Made by a program: the position numbers and the translations under genes | Part shown: positions 15,460-22,286 of the stretch, piece after piece | Layout of the letters: every line of letters starts with the position of its first letter | Numbering within the stretch: the first letter of the stretch is position 1 | The notes under the pieces: model-generated | What the model was told of the DNA's origin: nothing | The model's input: only the letters and a program-made list of their open reading frames with translations | Databases searched by the model: none | Source: a virus | IMG/VR virus record: IMGVR_UViG_3300037502_003935 | Coordinates: 1-36,072 of that record | DNA length: 36,072 nt | Direction: 5' to 3' (one strand)

Positions 15460-15810
15460 TTACGGTTTGTCTTTCTCGCAAAGAATCCAAAAATCTTCAC
15501 AAGCATAATAATCAATACCTTGAGCACATTCTGGCGTGTAATAATCCATATAGCCACATTCTTCAGGACAATCCTCATAAGTATTACACTGGCATTGGGC
15601 AATTAGATTAGCTAATTGTTTTGCAGCAAAACATGCTTTATAAAAATCATCAGGTCGCCTAAGCTCAGAACAATGAAGGCAATCTGGGTCATCTTCTTCT
15701 ATTGGATGAGGATCTACTAAATCTGTCCAAGTAAAATTATTCTCTGTAGGAGAAATGTTTTCACATGCAAAAATAAAACAAAAAAATCCAATAAATTTTT
15801 GGTATTTCAT
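15460..15810 (-). CDS. Cys-rich putative lipoprotein
   Basis: Begins MKYQKFIGFFCFIFACENIS: a short basic n-region, a hydrophobic core and a lipobox-like FIFAC with Cys16 as the candidate lipid-attachment site. The mature part (~100 aa) is acidic and holds about ten Cys (CLHC, CFAA, CQCNTYEDCPEECG, CAQG, CEDFWILCE), suggesting disulfides in an oxidising compartment. It would be exported to the periplasm or envelope of the infected cell. Lipoproteins made by phages can block superinfection or shield receptors; that is only a hypothesis here. Confidence 0.65.
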   Translation of the reverse strand: MKYQKFIGFFCFIFACENISPTENNFTWTDLVDPHPIEEDDPDCLHCSELRRPDDFYKACFAAKQLANLIAQCQCNTYEDCPEECGYMDYYTPECAQGIDYYACEDFWILCEKDKP

Positions 15811-15889
15811 AATCTAATAATTAGAGCAATGTCTAGCACACTTATAGTAATTCTTACTATTTGAACTTCTGTAATTTTACCGTAATAGA

Positions 15890-15909
15890 GCGTACTTTGT
15901 TAAGTACGC
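15890..15909. repeat. Perfect hairpin, 8-bp stem
   Basis: GCGTACTT, loop TGTT, AAGTACGC, in the 156-base gap 15811-15966, which holds no gene that I can see. No T-tract follows on either strand, so it is not a typical terminator. Confidence 0.75.
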
Positions 15910-15966
15910 ACCAATCAATGTATTTGATACATATACATGACGATACTTTAATCTAAAAGTTTATAA

Positions 15967-16158
15967 TTAAAAATACTTATGCAAGTCAGCCCGACTCTTA
16001 TTAAGAGCATCAAAATATTCTTGAGGAGTCCATCCAGACTCTTCAATCATTTTATTGTGGGCTTGTTGTCTTTCAGCCATTAATTGATAATACTTAGCCG
16101 TATATTCTGAAGAAAGCTGATTAAGCTTTCTAAGCAGAGTATTAAATGATAGCTTCAT
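15967..16158 (-). CDS. Hypothetical helical protein, 63 aa
   Basis: Not recognised. Almost wholly helix-forming (LRKLNQLSSEYTAKYYQLM; RQQAHNKMIEESG), ending LNKSRADLHKYF. ATGA overlap with the upstream zinc-ribbon gene indicates coupled translation. Confidence 0.55.
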   Translation of the reverse strand: MKLSFNTLLRKLNQLSSEYTAKYYQLMAERQQAHNKMIEESGWTPQEYFDALNKSRADLHKYF

Positions 16159-16496
16159 GCTTTGCCTTTGTGATTAGTAGGATTAAATCCTTGCACAGTT
16201 TGGAAACTAATGGCAGGTGTAGTAGACAAATGATTTCCTAACTGACAACTCTTACCTTTGTTAAAACCACTGTTATTACGCCAAAAGCTAATATAATTAC
16301 TTTTATCTTGCTCAGTATTAAACTTTAGAATAGTAGCTTGAGCTTGTTTGCCATCAGCAGCTTGCACACCAGCATATTTAACAACATGCTCTTCACTACA
16401 GTCAGGACAAGTATTAATGCGACCTCCAACACGAATTTTTTCCGTAGAATGAAGATCAAATTCAATATCACATTCAACGCAATTCATAATACGCAT
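16155..16496 (-). CDS. Zinc-ribbon protein, ~113 aa
   Basis: The N-terminus MNCVECDIEFDL...INTCPDCSEEH holds two Cx2C knuckles, a classic zinc ribbon. The rest (ADGKQAQATILKF, polar Asn-rich end) is unrecognised. I chose the ATG at 16496, with GAG upstream; an ATG at 16487 is possible and an upstream TTG less likely. Confidence 0.6.
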   Translation of the reverse strand: MRIMNCVECDIEFDLHSTEKIRVGGRINTCPDCSEEHVVKYAGVQAADGKQAQATILKFNTEQDKSNYISFWRNNSGFNKGKSCQLGNHLSTTPAISFQTVQGFNPTNHKGKA

Positions 16497-16504
16497 AAAT
16501 AATC

Positions 16505-16747
16505 TCAATCAATATCAGGATATTTAGTCACATTATCAGGGTGAGCCACTACCAAACTAACAAATCCAGCAGTAGCCCCACTCTCACTCATCAAATAACC
16601 AACACTATTATTAGATAACTCTACCACATAATAATGGTTAGGTTGTTGGTCTACAATTCTTTGAACAATAGCTGTTCCACGAACCCAGCCAATCGCCTCA
16701 TTTTCCATACCTTGATCAAGGTATACTTTACATCCAAAAGGAATCAT
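16505..16747 (-). CDS. Hypothetical beta-rich protein, 80 aa
   Basis: Not recognised. MIPFGCKVYL, GWVRGTAIVQRIV, HYYVVELSNNSVGYLM suggest a small barrel (SH3-like). The ATG at 16747 is used; an upstream TTG at 16759 overlaps the preceding stop. No clear ribosome-binding site. Confidence 0.55.
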   Translation of the reverse strand: MIPFGCKVYLDQGMENEAIGWVRGTAIVQRIVDQQPNHYYVVELSNNSVGYLMSESGATAGFVSLVVAHPDNVTKYPDID

Positions 16748-16755
16748 AATATTAT

Positions 16756-16911
16756 TCAATCATTATAATCAACATGCCACTTGTTCTTGTTCGGATTATT
16801 AATACGCTTCTGCTTAACATTCTTAGCAGAGCCGTTCTTATAAGAACCAGAATCACGAACAATCATATTGCGAGGCATCTTTTGCTGCCGAGGCTTAATC
16901 TTGCTACCCAT
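16756..16911 (-). CDS. Small basic protein, 51 aa
   Basis: Not recognised. Highly basic (MGSKIKPRQQKMPRNMIVRD...AKNVKQKRINN...KNKWH), likely nucleic-acid or ribosome contacting. I chose the ATG at 16911 (AAGG upstream); a longer frame to 17067 exists but would run inside the neighbouring gene in another frame and looks like a shadow. Confidence 0.45.
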   Translation of the reverse strand: MGSKIKPRQQKMPRNMIVRDSGSYKNGSAKNVKQKRINNPNKNKWHVDYND

Positions 16912-16930
16912 ATTACTTTGCCTTAAATAA

Positions 16931-17113
16931 TCAAAATGGTAAATCATCATAAACATCCATAGTCCGATATGGATAGTTATGACAAGGATTGTTAAATACA
17001 ACACATTCATGGTGACTAAGCAGCAATCGGACTTGCTGCAAATTTTCAAACTTATCCATCTCAACACAATTTAAATCATCATTGTAATTTTCAGTAATAA
17101 GAACTGGTCTCAT
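16931..17113 (-). CDS. Hypothetical protein, 60 aa
   Basis: Not recognised. Starts MRPVLITENYNDDLN and ends RTMDVYDDLPF; contains HHECVVFNNPC. The ATG at 17113 has a strong GGAG site five bases upstream, which decides the start and favours this frame over the competing one that overlaps it. Overlaps the end of the 131-aa gene by ~23 bases. Confidence 0.6.
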   Translation of the reverse strand: MRPVLITENYNDDLNCVEMDKFENLQQVRLLLSHHECVVFNNPCHNYPYRTMDVYDDLPF

Positions 17114-17486
17114 TTTTAACTCCAATAAATCCAATTTGAGAAGGATACATTAAAGGAATAATTTGCTCTGAAATTAACTCTTCCTCAGAGTCGAAAGCCT
17201 TTTGTTCATTTGTTGAATCATCAGAATTCAAAAATTGATGATATTCAAAAATATTCATATGAATACGATATGACTTTGTTAGTATCCTTTTATACAAAGT
17301 ACCCTTACTAGTGCAACCTAGAAAATATTCAGTTGCACCGCATTGACCTACTTTATAAAAAGATACCCCATTAATATGTGCATAAGAAACTAAATGATCA
17401 CGAAAGTAATTAAAGTCTCCGTTCCCACTGGTTCCTGACCTAATGTATTTCGCAGCCAACTCATAAACTAAAGTTTGATTATCCAT
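17091..17486 (-). CDS. Hypothetical protein, 131 aa
   Basis: Not recognised. Begins with a helix (MDNQTLVYELAAKYIRSG), then VSFYKVGQCGATEYFLGCTS, and an acidic C-terminal half. Overlaps the upstream 131-aa gene by eight bases. Confidence 0.55.
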   Translation of the reverse strand: MDNQTLVYELAAKYIRSGTSGNGDFNYFRDHLVSYAHINGVSFYKVGQCGATEYFLGCTSKGTLYKRILTKSYRIHMNIFEYHQFLNSDDSTNEQKAFDSEEELISEQIIPLMYPSQIGFIGVKNETSSYY

Positions 17487-17874
17487 CTACTTGACTCTCT
17501 TGATTTTCTTGCCACTCATTAAAAATATTTTCAGCACTATCTGAATACCAAGAATAAACTTCTTGCTGAATATAATAATAAATAGCAGCAGCCCCATTGC
17601 TATTCATTGGATTGTCTCCAAATCCAGCATTGTCATAAGCCTCAATTAAAGCAAACTTATGCAAATACCAAAGACCATCAATTTGATATGTATATACTGG
17701 AGTGCAAGAATCTACAATTTCATCAATCGCTCCATTGTAATTCAAATCATTAATATCTGGAAGCAGACTAGGCTTGTTAGCCTCAAGATAATCAACTAAC
17801 TCTTGCTTTACTTGATCAATAGCCGACTCAACACGCTCATCAAGATCGTCATTAATTTCAATTGTACGAATCAT
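17479..17874 (-). CDS. Hypothetical acidic protein, 131 aa
   Basis: Not recognised. Acidic, helical start (INDDLDERVESAIDQVKQEL) and an aromatic C-terminal half (YYYIQQEVYSWYSDSAENIF). Hairpin element copy 4 lies 52-76 bases upstream of the start. Confidence 0.55.
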   Translation of the reverse strand: MIRTIEINDDLDERVESAIDQVKQELVDYLEANKPSLLPDINDLNYNGAIDEIVDSCTPVYTYQIDGLWYLHKFALIEAYDNAGFGDNPMNSNGAAAIYYYIQQEVYSWYSDSAENIFNEWQENQESQVDG

Positions 17875-17901
17875 ATTTCCTTTGTAGTTGCCAGTTTAGC
17901 A

Positions 17902-17950
17902 AGCCTTACACCTATGGCACCGACCTACCAGCAGATGGGAGGTCAGTGCC
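17902..17950 (-). repeat. Dispersed hairpin element, copy 4 (best stem)
   Basis: Core 17926-17940 flanked by 10-base arms: GGCACCGACC (17916-17925) and GGTCAGTGCC (17941-17950). Nine pairs are Watson-Crick; the tenth (17921 with 17946) is a C-A mismatch on the plus strand but a G-U pair in minus-strand RNA. The accessory block CCTTACACCTA precedes it. This copy argues best for a minus-strand RNA structure. Confidence 0.9.
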
Positions 17951-17974
17951 ATATTAGCACTATAATAATTACTC

Positions 17975-18136
17975 TTAATTATTAAGTGATTGTGATTCTA
18001 ATGCCTTCTCTAGAAAGAGAAGGCATCTCTCAAAAAGCATAAAGCTATTTTTATAAGGACCAACCTGATCCCAGGTTTGCTGCTCTGCTCTGATTTCTTT
18101 AATCAGATCTTTAATTTGTTGATTAGTCAATGACAT
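17975..18136 (-). CDS. Hypothetical protein, 53 aa
   Basis: Not recognised. MSLTNQQIKDLIKEIRAEQ, then WDQVGPYKNSFMLFERCLLF: a small helical protein. Its start overlaps the end of the 27-aa membrane peptide gene by ten bases, suggesting coupling. Confidence 0.5.
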   Translation of the reverse strand: MSLTNQQIKDLIKEIRAEQQTWDQVGPYKNSFMLFERCLLFLEKALESQSLNN

Positions 18137-18210
18137 AACATTCTTTGAAAAAGAACACCAACCATAAAACCACTAATATATGCAATATAAATTGACTTGT
18201 CTGAATCCAT
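18127..18210 (-). CDS. 27-aa single-span membrane peptide
   Basis: MDSDKSIYIAYISGFMVGVL then FQRMLCH: a short acidic start and one hydrophobic segment with an SGxxxGV glycine motif. GAGG lies five bases before the ATG. The 28-aa frame at 18778 has the same plan (DK...SGLIFGV), so the two look related. Function unknown. Confidence 0.5.
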   Translation of the reverse strand: MDSDKSIYIAYISGFMVGVLFQRMLCH

Positions 18211-18268
18211 AAAAACCTCAACTAAAAGTTAAAATGTTTCCCCTTCTAATTAAGGCAGAACATCTGCT

Positions 18269-18595
18269 CTAACTGTCCCTATTAAAAATATCTGCAATCT
18301 CTTCTGTATTTAAAACTTCTTGAACTTCAAGAACCTCTACTGTTCCTAAAGTTTTACCATCCAAGATATCTTGAACTTCTTTCCTAGAAAGATTTGTTTC
18401 TACATAACGAAACAAACTTCCATCAGTCCAAATATAACTATGCTTATTCTTGAATCCAAAGCTTTCCAATAAAGAAGCGGCTTGCTTAGGATAACTATTT
18501 ATACGTGTCATCGCTATATCAGATAAATCATCTGGATGATCGTAATACGGTCCAGGATAATAAAAAGCAATATTATAATAATTCATATTATCCAA
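18269..18595 (-). CDS. Hypothetical protein, 108 aa
   Basis: Not recognised. Tyr-rich start (MNYYNIAFYYPGPYYDHPDD), a helix with KQAASLLESFGF, and an acidic end. Overlaps the upstream gene by eight bases. Confidence 0.55.
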   Translation of the reverse strand: MDNMNYYNIAFYYPGPYYDHPDDLSDIAMTRINSYPKQAASLLESFGFKNKHSYIWTDGSLFRYVETNLSRKEVQDILDGKTLGTVEVLEVQEVLNTEEIADIFNRDS

Positions 18596-18776
18596 TTCTC
18601 ATATATTGAACAGTATCTTGAATGTCAAAACTACTACCAATTACCGGTAGCAATAACTTATATATTGCTACCTCACAATTGTAAATTGTAGCTTGATGCT
18701 TAATATCATGTATTGAAGATGATTCTAAAATACTAAGAATCTTCTTAGAATTAAGATCTACAATCAAAAAAATCAT
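18588..18776 (-). CDS. Hypothetical protein, 62 aa
   Basis: Not recognised. Begins MIFLIVDLNSKKILSILESS, a strand followed by a helix. Begins one base after the stop of the 28-aa membrane peptide gene. Confidence 0.5.
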   Translation of the reverse strand: MIFLIVDLNSKKILSILESSSIHDIKHQATIYNCEVAIYKLLLPVIGSSFDIQDTVQYMRIG

Positions 18777-18777
18777 A

Positions 18778-18864
18778 TCAACGCATAAAATACATATGAG
18801 TATATGTTACGCCAAAAATCAAACCACTAGCAAACATCATCCACATATCTTTATCAAATTTCAT
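18778..18864 (-). CDS. 28-aa single-span membrane peptide
   Basis: MKFDKDMWMMFASGLIFGVT then YTHMYFMR, with one hydrophobic segment and an SGxxxGV motif as in the 18127 peptide. AAGGAG stands six bases before the ATG, good support for such a small gene. Overlaps the end of the DUF3846 gene by four bases. Confidence 0.55.
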   Translation of the reverse strand: MKFDKDMWMMFASGLIFGVTYTHMYFMR

Positions 18865-19187
18865 ACAGGCTCCTTAAAAGAAAACATTTTCATTAATGTT
18901 GAAATCTGCTTTTGATTCAAACTAATACAATTGCCATCTTTGTCACGACTAACGGCAAAGATGTTTCCTACCAATGGTCGCCCAGCAACCAATCTATTAA
19001 ATGGAAGATTCATCAATCTACCTTCCTCATTAACATAAATATCAATATTGTCAGGCATCATAATGCACTCAATATAGCCACCAACAATAGCTTGCATACT
19101 TTCTAGAGAATCTAGAATTTCTCTAACCTCAGGCTCTTTTCCCACTTCTGCAACTACAGCCTTAATCTTAAGTGCTACTTGCTTCAT
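18861..19187 (-). CDS. DUF3846-family protein
   Basis: Residues 28-80 hold the DUF3846 pattern: LESMQAIVGGYIE, YVNEEGRLMNLPFNRL and GRPLVGNIFAVS. The family is frequent in phages and conjugative elements and has no established function. Length 108 aa is typical. Both ends overlap neighbours by ATGA junctions, so it is part of a tightly coupled run. Confidence 0.8.
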   Translation of the reverse strand: MKQVALKIKAVVAEVGKEPEVREILDSLESMQAIVGGYIECIMMPDNIDIYVNEEGRLMNLPFNRLVAGRPLVGNIFAVSRDKDGNCISLNQKQISTLMKMFSFKEPV

Positions 19188-19351
19188 TCAATATTCTCCC
19201 AATATCCATTAATTGGCAAATTAAAAATATCTCTCTCATCTTGAGAAAAATATTCTACCTCTGAAATATTTACCCAACCATAATGGTTATTCCAATACAG
19301 CGGAATATTATCATCATCTAATTCTGACTTGCTACGAATCACATACTGCAT
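19184..19351 (-). CDS. Hypothetical protein, 55 aa
   Basis: MQYVIRSKSELDDDNIPLYW, then NNHYGWVNISEVEYFSQDE. This YVI...YW...GWV...F pattern recurs in small phage proteins of unknown function. The stop overlaps the DUF3846 start (ATGA) and the start overlaps the upstream gene by 13 bases. Confidence 0.55.
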   Translation of the reverse strand: MQYVIRSKSELDDDNIPLYWNNHYGWVNISEVEYFSQDERDIFNLPINGYWENIE

Positions 19352-19539
19352 ATAAGACCTTCCAAGTAAGAATTACATTCACTACATTTAGGTGCCATGC
19401 CTCCCCATTCGTCACCTTCATATATAGGAGAACCTCCCATATCACCTACATGATCTGAACAATCTTCACAAATAACACTAAGATCATATGCGTCTTGACT
19501 TGTGTCATATCCAATAATTTTTGGAAAATCTTTTTCCAT
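19339..19539 (-). CDS. Small four-Cys protein, 66 aa
   Basis: Two CxxC knuckles (CEDC and CSEC) separated by ~28 residues predict a zinc ribbon; ends YLEGLICSM. The ATG at 19539 (MEKDFPKII) is preferred over a TTG nine bases upstream. Function unknown. Confidence 0.55.
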   Translation of the reverse strand: MEKDFPKIIGYDTSQDAYDLSVICEDCSDHVGDMGGSPIYEGDEWGGMAPKCSECNSYLEGLICSM

Positions 19540-19540
19540 A

Positions 19541-19951
19541 TCAAGCAACCTCTACACAGTTACAATCAAAATCAGGCGGCTCCATATAGCTACCATGATA
19601 ATTACATTCATCATACTTCAGTGTGCGTTCCTTGCCATCATTACACATCACTCGGCAAGTAACACTACTACGATCACTGGAATGATTAATACGTACCATG
19701 GTATCCAATACTTCCTTTACTTCCACAGGAATAAAAGTTTCACATTCCAAGTAATATTCCTTCAGCATCTTGAGAATGCTATCTTTGTCATTCTTAAGAC
19801 GAATAGCAGCTTCCTCTTCTTCTTTAGCTAGAGAAGTGTAATAATCGTCCATTACTTGATCAACTTCTACATTCTCTGCTTTAGCTTCAGCATGCCAGAA
19901 TTCTGTAGCAGTCATACAAGGAACACCAAGAACAGGATGAGTATAAGGCAT
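19541..19951 (-). CDS. Hypothetical protein, 136 aa
   Basis: Not recognised. Acidic helical first half (TEFWHAEAKAENVEVDQVMD; KEEEEAAIRLKN) and a Cys-containing second half (CRVMCNDGKE; CNYHGSY; FDCNCVEVA) that might bind metal. AAGGAG precedes the start. Confidence 0.6.
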   Translation of the reverse strand: MPYTHPVLGVPCMTATEFWHAEAKAENVEVDQVMDDYYTSLAKEEEEAAIRLKNDKDSILKMLKEYYLECETFIPVEVKEVLDTMVRINHSSDRSSVTCRVMCNDGKERTLKYDECNYHGSYMEPPDFDCNCVEVA

Positions 19952-19972
19952 AACTTACTCCTTTATGTAAAA

Positions 19973-20158
19973 TCAACAATCTCGAATAATAAAATACTTA
20001 TTGCCAAACTTATCAAAGGCATAAGTAAACTTTTCTACTTCTAAAGTGTCTAGCGCCTTTTCTGGAACTAGCATCTTTAGATTGGCATTATCACTAGCTA
20101 CTTTCTGTAATCCAGCAACTAGTTCGCCATTTTGATATACTGAAAACTTCTTTTCCAC
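19973..20158 (-). CDS. Hypothetical protein, 61 aa
   Basis: Not recognised. Begins MEKKFSVYQNGELVAGLQKV and ends FGNKYFIIRDC, a mixed beta/alpha small protein. AAGGTGTGAAGTGG precedes the ATG. Confidence 0.5.
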   Translation of the reverse strand: MEKKFSVYQNGELVAGLQKVASDNANLKMLVPEKALDTLEVEKFTYAFDKFGNKYFIIRDC

Positions 20159-20178
20159 TTCACACCTTAAAACGGCAT

Positions 20179-20751
20179 TTACGCCTTAGTAATTTTTTTT
20201 AATCTTTTACGAACAGCATTATCAGAGCACCCTAACTCTTTACCTATCTTAAGTAAAGATTTTGTTTTAATCTCTTCCAGAAGATTAATGCTATCCCAGT
20301 CAATTTTTATTTTTGACTTATGAGCACAATCTAAGGAACAATACTTAGTTCTAGTATTAACTTCTTTATTACAATATGGGCAATGAGATTTTTGCTTATC
20401 TTTTTTAGACTCTTTAGATTTTTTAGTTAGAAAACTATAATCTTCATATAGTGAATTAAAAGTAGGATAATTTTCAGGAATCTCTCTGATTCCATCATGG
20501 ACTTCACTATGACAATTATGGCACAATAAAATACATTTTTTTATTTCTTTAACTATTGTTTTCCAACTTTTAATATTAGCTCTAACAGCTCCTAATCCAA
20601 AATCTTTTTCATTAGGATTTAGATGATGAAGCGCCAATGCGGCATTGCATTTATTATAGCCACAACAAGCACAAGCGCCTCCCATAGCTTCTATTATCCT
20701 ACTTTTAGTTTCTCTACGCCATTTTTTTACGCGCTCTGATTGTTTACTCAT
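20179..20751 (-). CDS. HNH endonuclease with zinc ribbon and HTH
   Basis: Free-standing HNH endonuclease, probably of homing type. From MSKQSERVKK: CACC knuckle (27-30), LHHLNP (His42, His43), CHNCH (77-81) and His85 form the zinc-HNH core; a second zinc ribbon follows (CPYC at 124-127, CSLDC at 138-142), then a helix-turn-helix-like end (SLLKIGKELGCSDNAVRKRL) for target recognition. The core is intact. It lies beside tRNA-Asn and opposite another HNH gene, a common setting for homing genes. The start at 20751 is preferred over an in-frame ATG at 20775. Confidence 0.85.
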   Translation of the reverse strand: MSKQSERVKKWRRETKSRIIEAMGGACACCGYNKCNAALALHHLNPNEKDFGLGAVRANIKSWKTIVKEIKKCILLCHNCHSEVHDGIREIPENYPTFNSLYEDYSFLTKKSKESKKDKQKSHCPYCNKEVNTRTKYCSLDCAHKSKIKIDWDSINLLEEIKTKSLLKIGKELGCSDNAVRKRLKKITKA

Positions 20752-20818
20752 ACTAACATAATAAAATATTAACATATTTTGTTAACTTTTTGTTATGTTG
20801 GTTAGAGTATTTTATTTG

Positions 20819-20902
20819 CTGTAGGGGTTGGATTCGAACCAACGACGGCATTTACGCATCTGGTTAACAGCCAGTTCCCTGCTTCCTCTCGGGTACCCTA
20901 CA
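20819..20902 (-). tRNA. tRNA-Asn (anticodon GTT), long variable arm
   Basis: On the minus strand: acceptor TGTAGGG with CCCTACA, D-arm CCCGAGAGG, anticodon loop CTGTTAA (GTT), a long variable arm of about 15 bases with a GTAAA-containing loop, T-arm GTTGG/CCAAC with TTCGAAT. Discriminator G, as expected for Asn; CCA not encoded. Type II architecture is unusual for Asn, whose tRNAs are normally type I. The body resembles the tRNA-Tyr at 2654, so it may derive from a Tyr-type tRNA. Confidence 0.85.
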
Positions 20903-20933
20903 AAATGTATTGTGTTACGATATATAATATATC

Positions 20934-21590
20934 ATGGCTAAAAGAAAATTAACAACATCTAGAAGAATATATTTAAAGTATAAAACGTCAGAAAAAAGAA
21001 GAAAATTAAAAATTAAATGTATTGAATACAAAGGTGGTAAATGTCAATTTTGTAATTATAATAAATCAGTAAATTCACTGGAATTTCATCATATTGATCA
21101 GGCAAGTAAAGATTTTAATATCTCTGATTATATGAGCAAGACATTTGCTAAAATTAAATTAGAGTTAGATAAATGTATCTTACTGTGTAAGAATTGTCAT
21201 TTATCAGAACATGAAAGAATCAGAGCCGTATCTAGAGAAGAAAATGACTCTGCTGCATACAGAATATATTTGAAAAGAAAAATTATAAAAGAAAAATTAG
21301 TTAATTACAAAGGTGGTTCTTGTATAAAATGCTCATACAAACAAAGCAATTCAGCATTATGCTTTCATCATATAGATAAGCAAAATAAATTATTTAGTAT
21401 AAATGGACATCATTTATGCAAAAAATGGGAAATTGTAAAACAAGAGTTAGACAAATGTCTGTTATTGTGCGGCAATTGTCATGGAGAAATTCATTCTGAA
21501 GAACATGAAAAAATGATGCAAGATTCCTATATTAGGATGCGGCAAGTTGTTCCACAGAAACAAACAAAAACATCTGTTAAGAAAAACTGA
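20934..21590 (+). CDS. Tandem double-HNH protein, ends at in-frame UGA
   Basis: 218 aa with two HNH units in tandem. Unit 1: CQFC (37-40), FHHID (51-55), CKNCH (85-89). Unit 2: CIKC (130-133), FHHID (144-148), CGNCH (179-183). Each is preceded by an RIYLK...YKGG segment, so the protein is an internal duplication. It diverges from tRNA-Asn. TATATAATATATC stands just before the ATG, with no Shine-Dalgarno site. Translation would stop at UGA 21588-21590, but the same frame continues for 34 codons into a zinc-ribbon tail (next entry). Confidence 0.75.
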   Translation: MAKRKLTTSRRIYLKYKTSEKRRKLKIKCIEYKGGKCQFCNYNKSVNSLEFHHIDQASKDFNISDYMSKTFAKIKLELDKCILLCKNCHLSEHERIRAVSREENDSAAYRIYLKRKIIKEKLVNYKGGSCIKCSYKQSNSALCFHHIDKQNKLFSINGHHLCKKWEIVKQELDKCLLLCGNCHGEIHSEEHEKMMQDSYIRMRQVVPQKQTKTSVKKN

Positions 21591-21695
21591 TTTCATTGCA
21601 ACAATGAAATTGTTGTTTATAACTCTAGAATAAAAGAAAGAAATTTTTGTTCCAGATCTTGTAGAGATGCCGTTCTTAATAAGAAGAAAGAATAG
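21591..21695 (+). pseudogene. Zinc-ribbon tail cut off from the double-HNH gene
   Basis: In frame with the HNH gene after its UGA: FHCNNEIVVYNSRIKERNFC then SRSC and a Lys-rich end to a TAG stop. If the UGA were UGU or UGC, the sequence would read CFHC...CSRSC, a normal zinc ribbon like that in the HNH protein at 20179. This suggests a point mutation or recoding. A perfect 8-bp hairpin (TTTCATTG, CAA, CAATGAAA) follows the UGA directly at 21591-21609. Confidence 0.65.
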
Positions 21696-21755
21696 TAATT
21701 ATTAAGCTAAATCGGAATAAACTTACTTTCTGACAATACTATATATCACATCATT

Positions 21756-22055
21756 TCAATAATGACCCCAATAATGAGCGAGACTATCAATTTTACTCGC
21801 TTTCTTTACTCCAGCCTGATAATCATCAAGCTCTTCATTAAACTCATCACCAACAGTCATCCTATACATTTGACCATCAGTATCAATCCCTACATAAAAT
21901 GTATGAGAAGAATTATGCCCCACAGGATAATATGTAATATTATCAAACTCTACACTAGAACTAGTAGTATTATAAGAAGTGTATTCTTGAGTCCACTTTT
22001 TAATAAAAGTATTACGTAAAGAGACTAATCTGTCTTTTTGATCGCTATCAATCAT
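21756..22055 (-). CDS. Hypothetical protein, 99 aa
   Basis: Not recognised. MIDSDQKDRLVSLRNTFIKK, then YYPVGHNSSHTFYVGIDTDG, an alpha then beta layout. The ATG at 22055 has AGGAG six bases upstream, which decides it over an earlier in-frame codon at 22076. Confidence 0.6.
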   Translation of the reverse strand: MIDSDQKDRLVSLRNTFIKKWTQEYTSYNTTSSSVEFDNITYYPVGHNSSHTFYVGIDTDGQMYRMTVGDEFNEELDDYQAGVKKASKIDSLAHYWGHY

Positions 22056-22069
22056 AAATACTCCTGTTA

Positions 22070-22258
22070 TCACCATTTAATATTAAGCAAGTCAATATCT
22101 TCTCGACAAGGAACATAATCTTCACATTCTTCATTAGAATGTGAATCTACACTAATAGAATAATCTGTAGAATTATTCTGCTCTAGCTCCTCTGGAAAAA
22201 AGAAATCCATAGTGTGTTGATACTGCTCATTCATAATATGAAGTAATTTATAACTCAT
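22070..22258 (-). CDS. Hypothetical acidic protein, 62 aa
   Basis: Not recognised. Acidic and Ser-rich middle (STDYSISVDSHSNEECEDYV), ends LLNIKW. AAAGG precedes the start. It lies just downstream of tRNA-Leu in the transcript direction. Confidence 0.5.
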   Translation of the reverse strand: MSYKLLHIMNEQYQHTMDFFFPEELEQNNSTDYSISVDSHSNEECEDYVPCREDIDLLNIKW

Positions 22259-22286
22259 ACTTACCTTTCTATATTAGAATAATAAA

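Noticed and set aside
15890-15909. Intrinsic terminator at the 8-bp hairpin
   Set aside because: No run of T follows on either strand.
16756-17067. 103-aa minus-strand gene with a hydrophobic N-terminus
   Set aside because: Its first half overlaps the GGAG-preceded gene at 16931-17113 in another frame; only the basic 51-aa end from 16911 is well supported.
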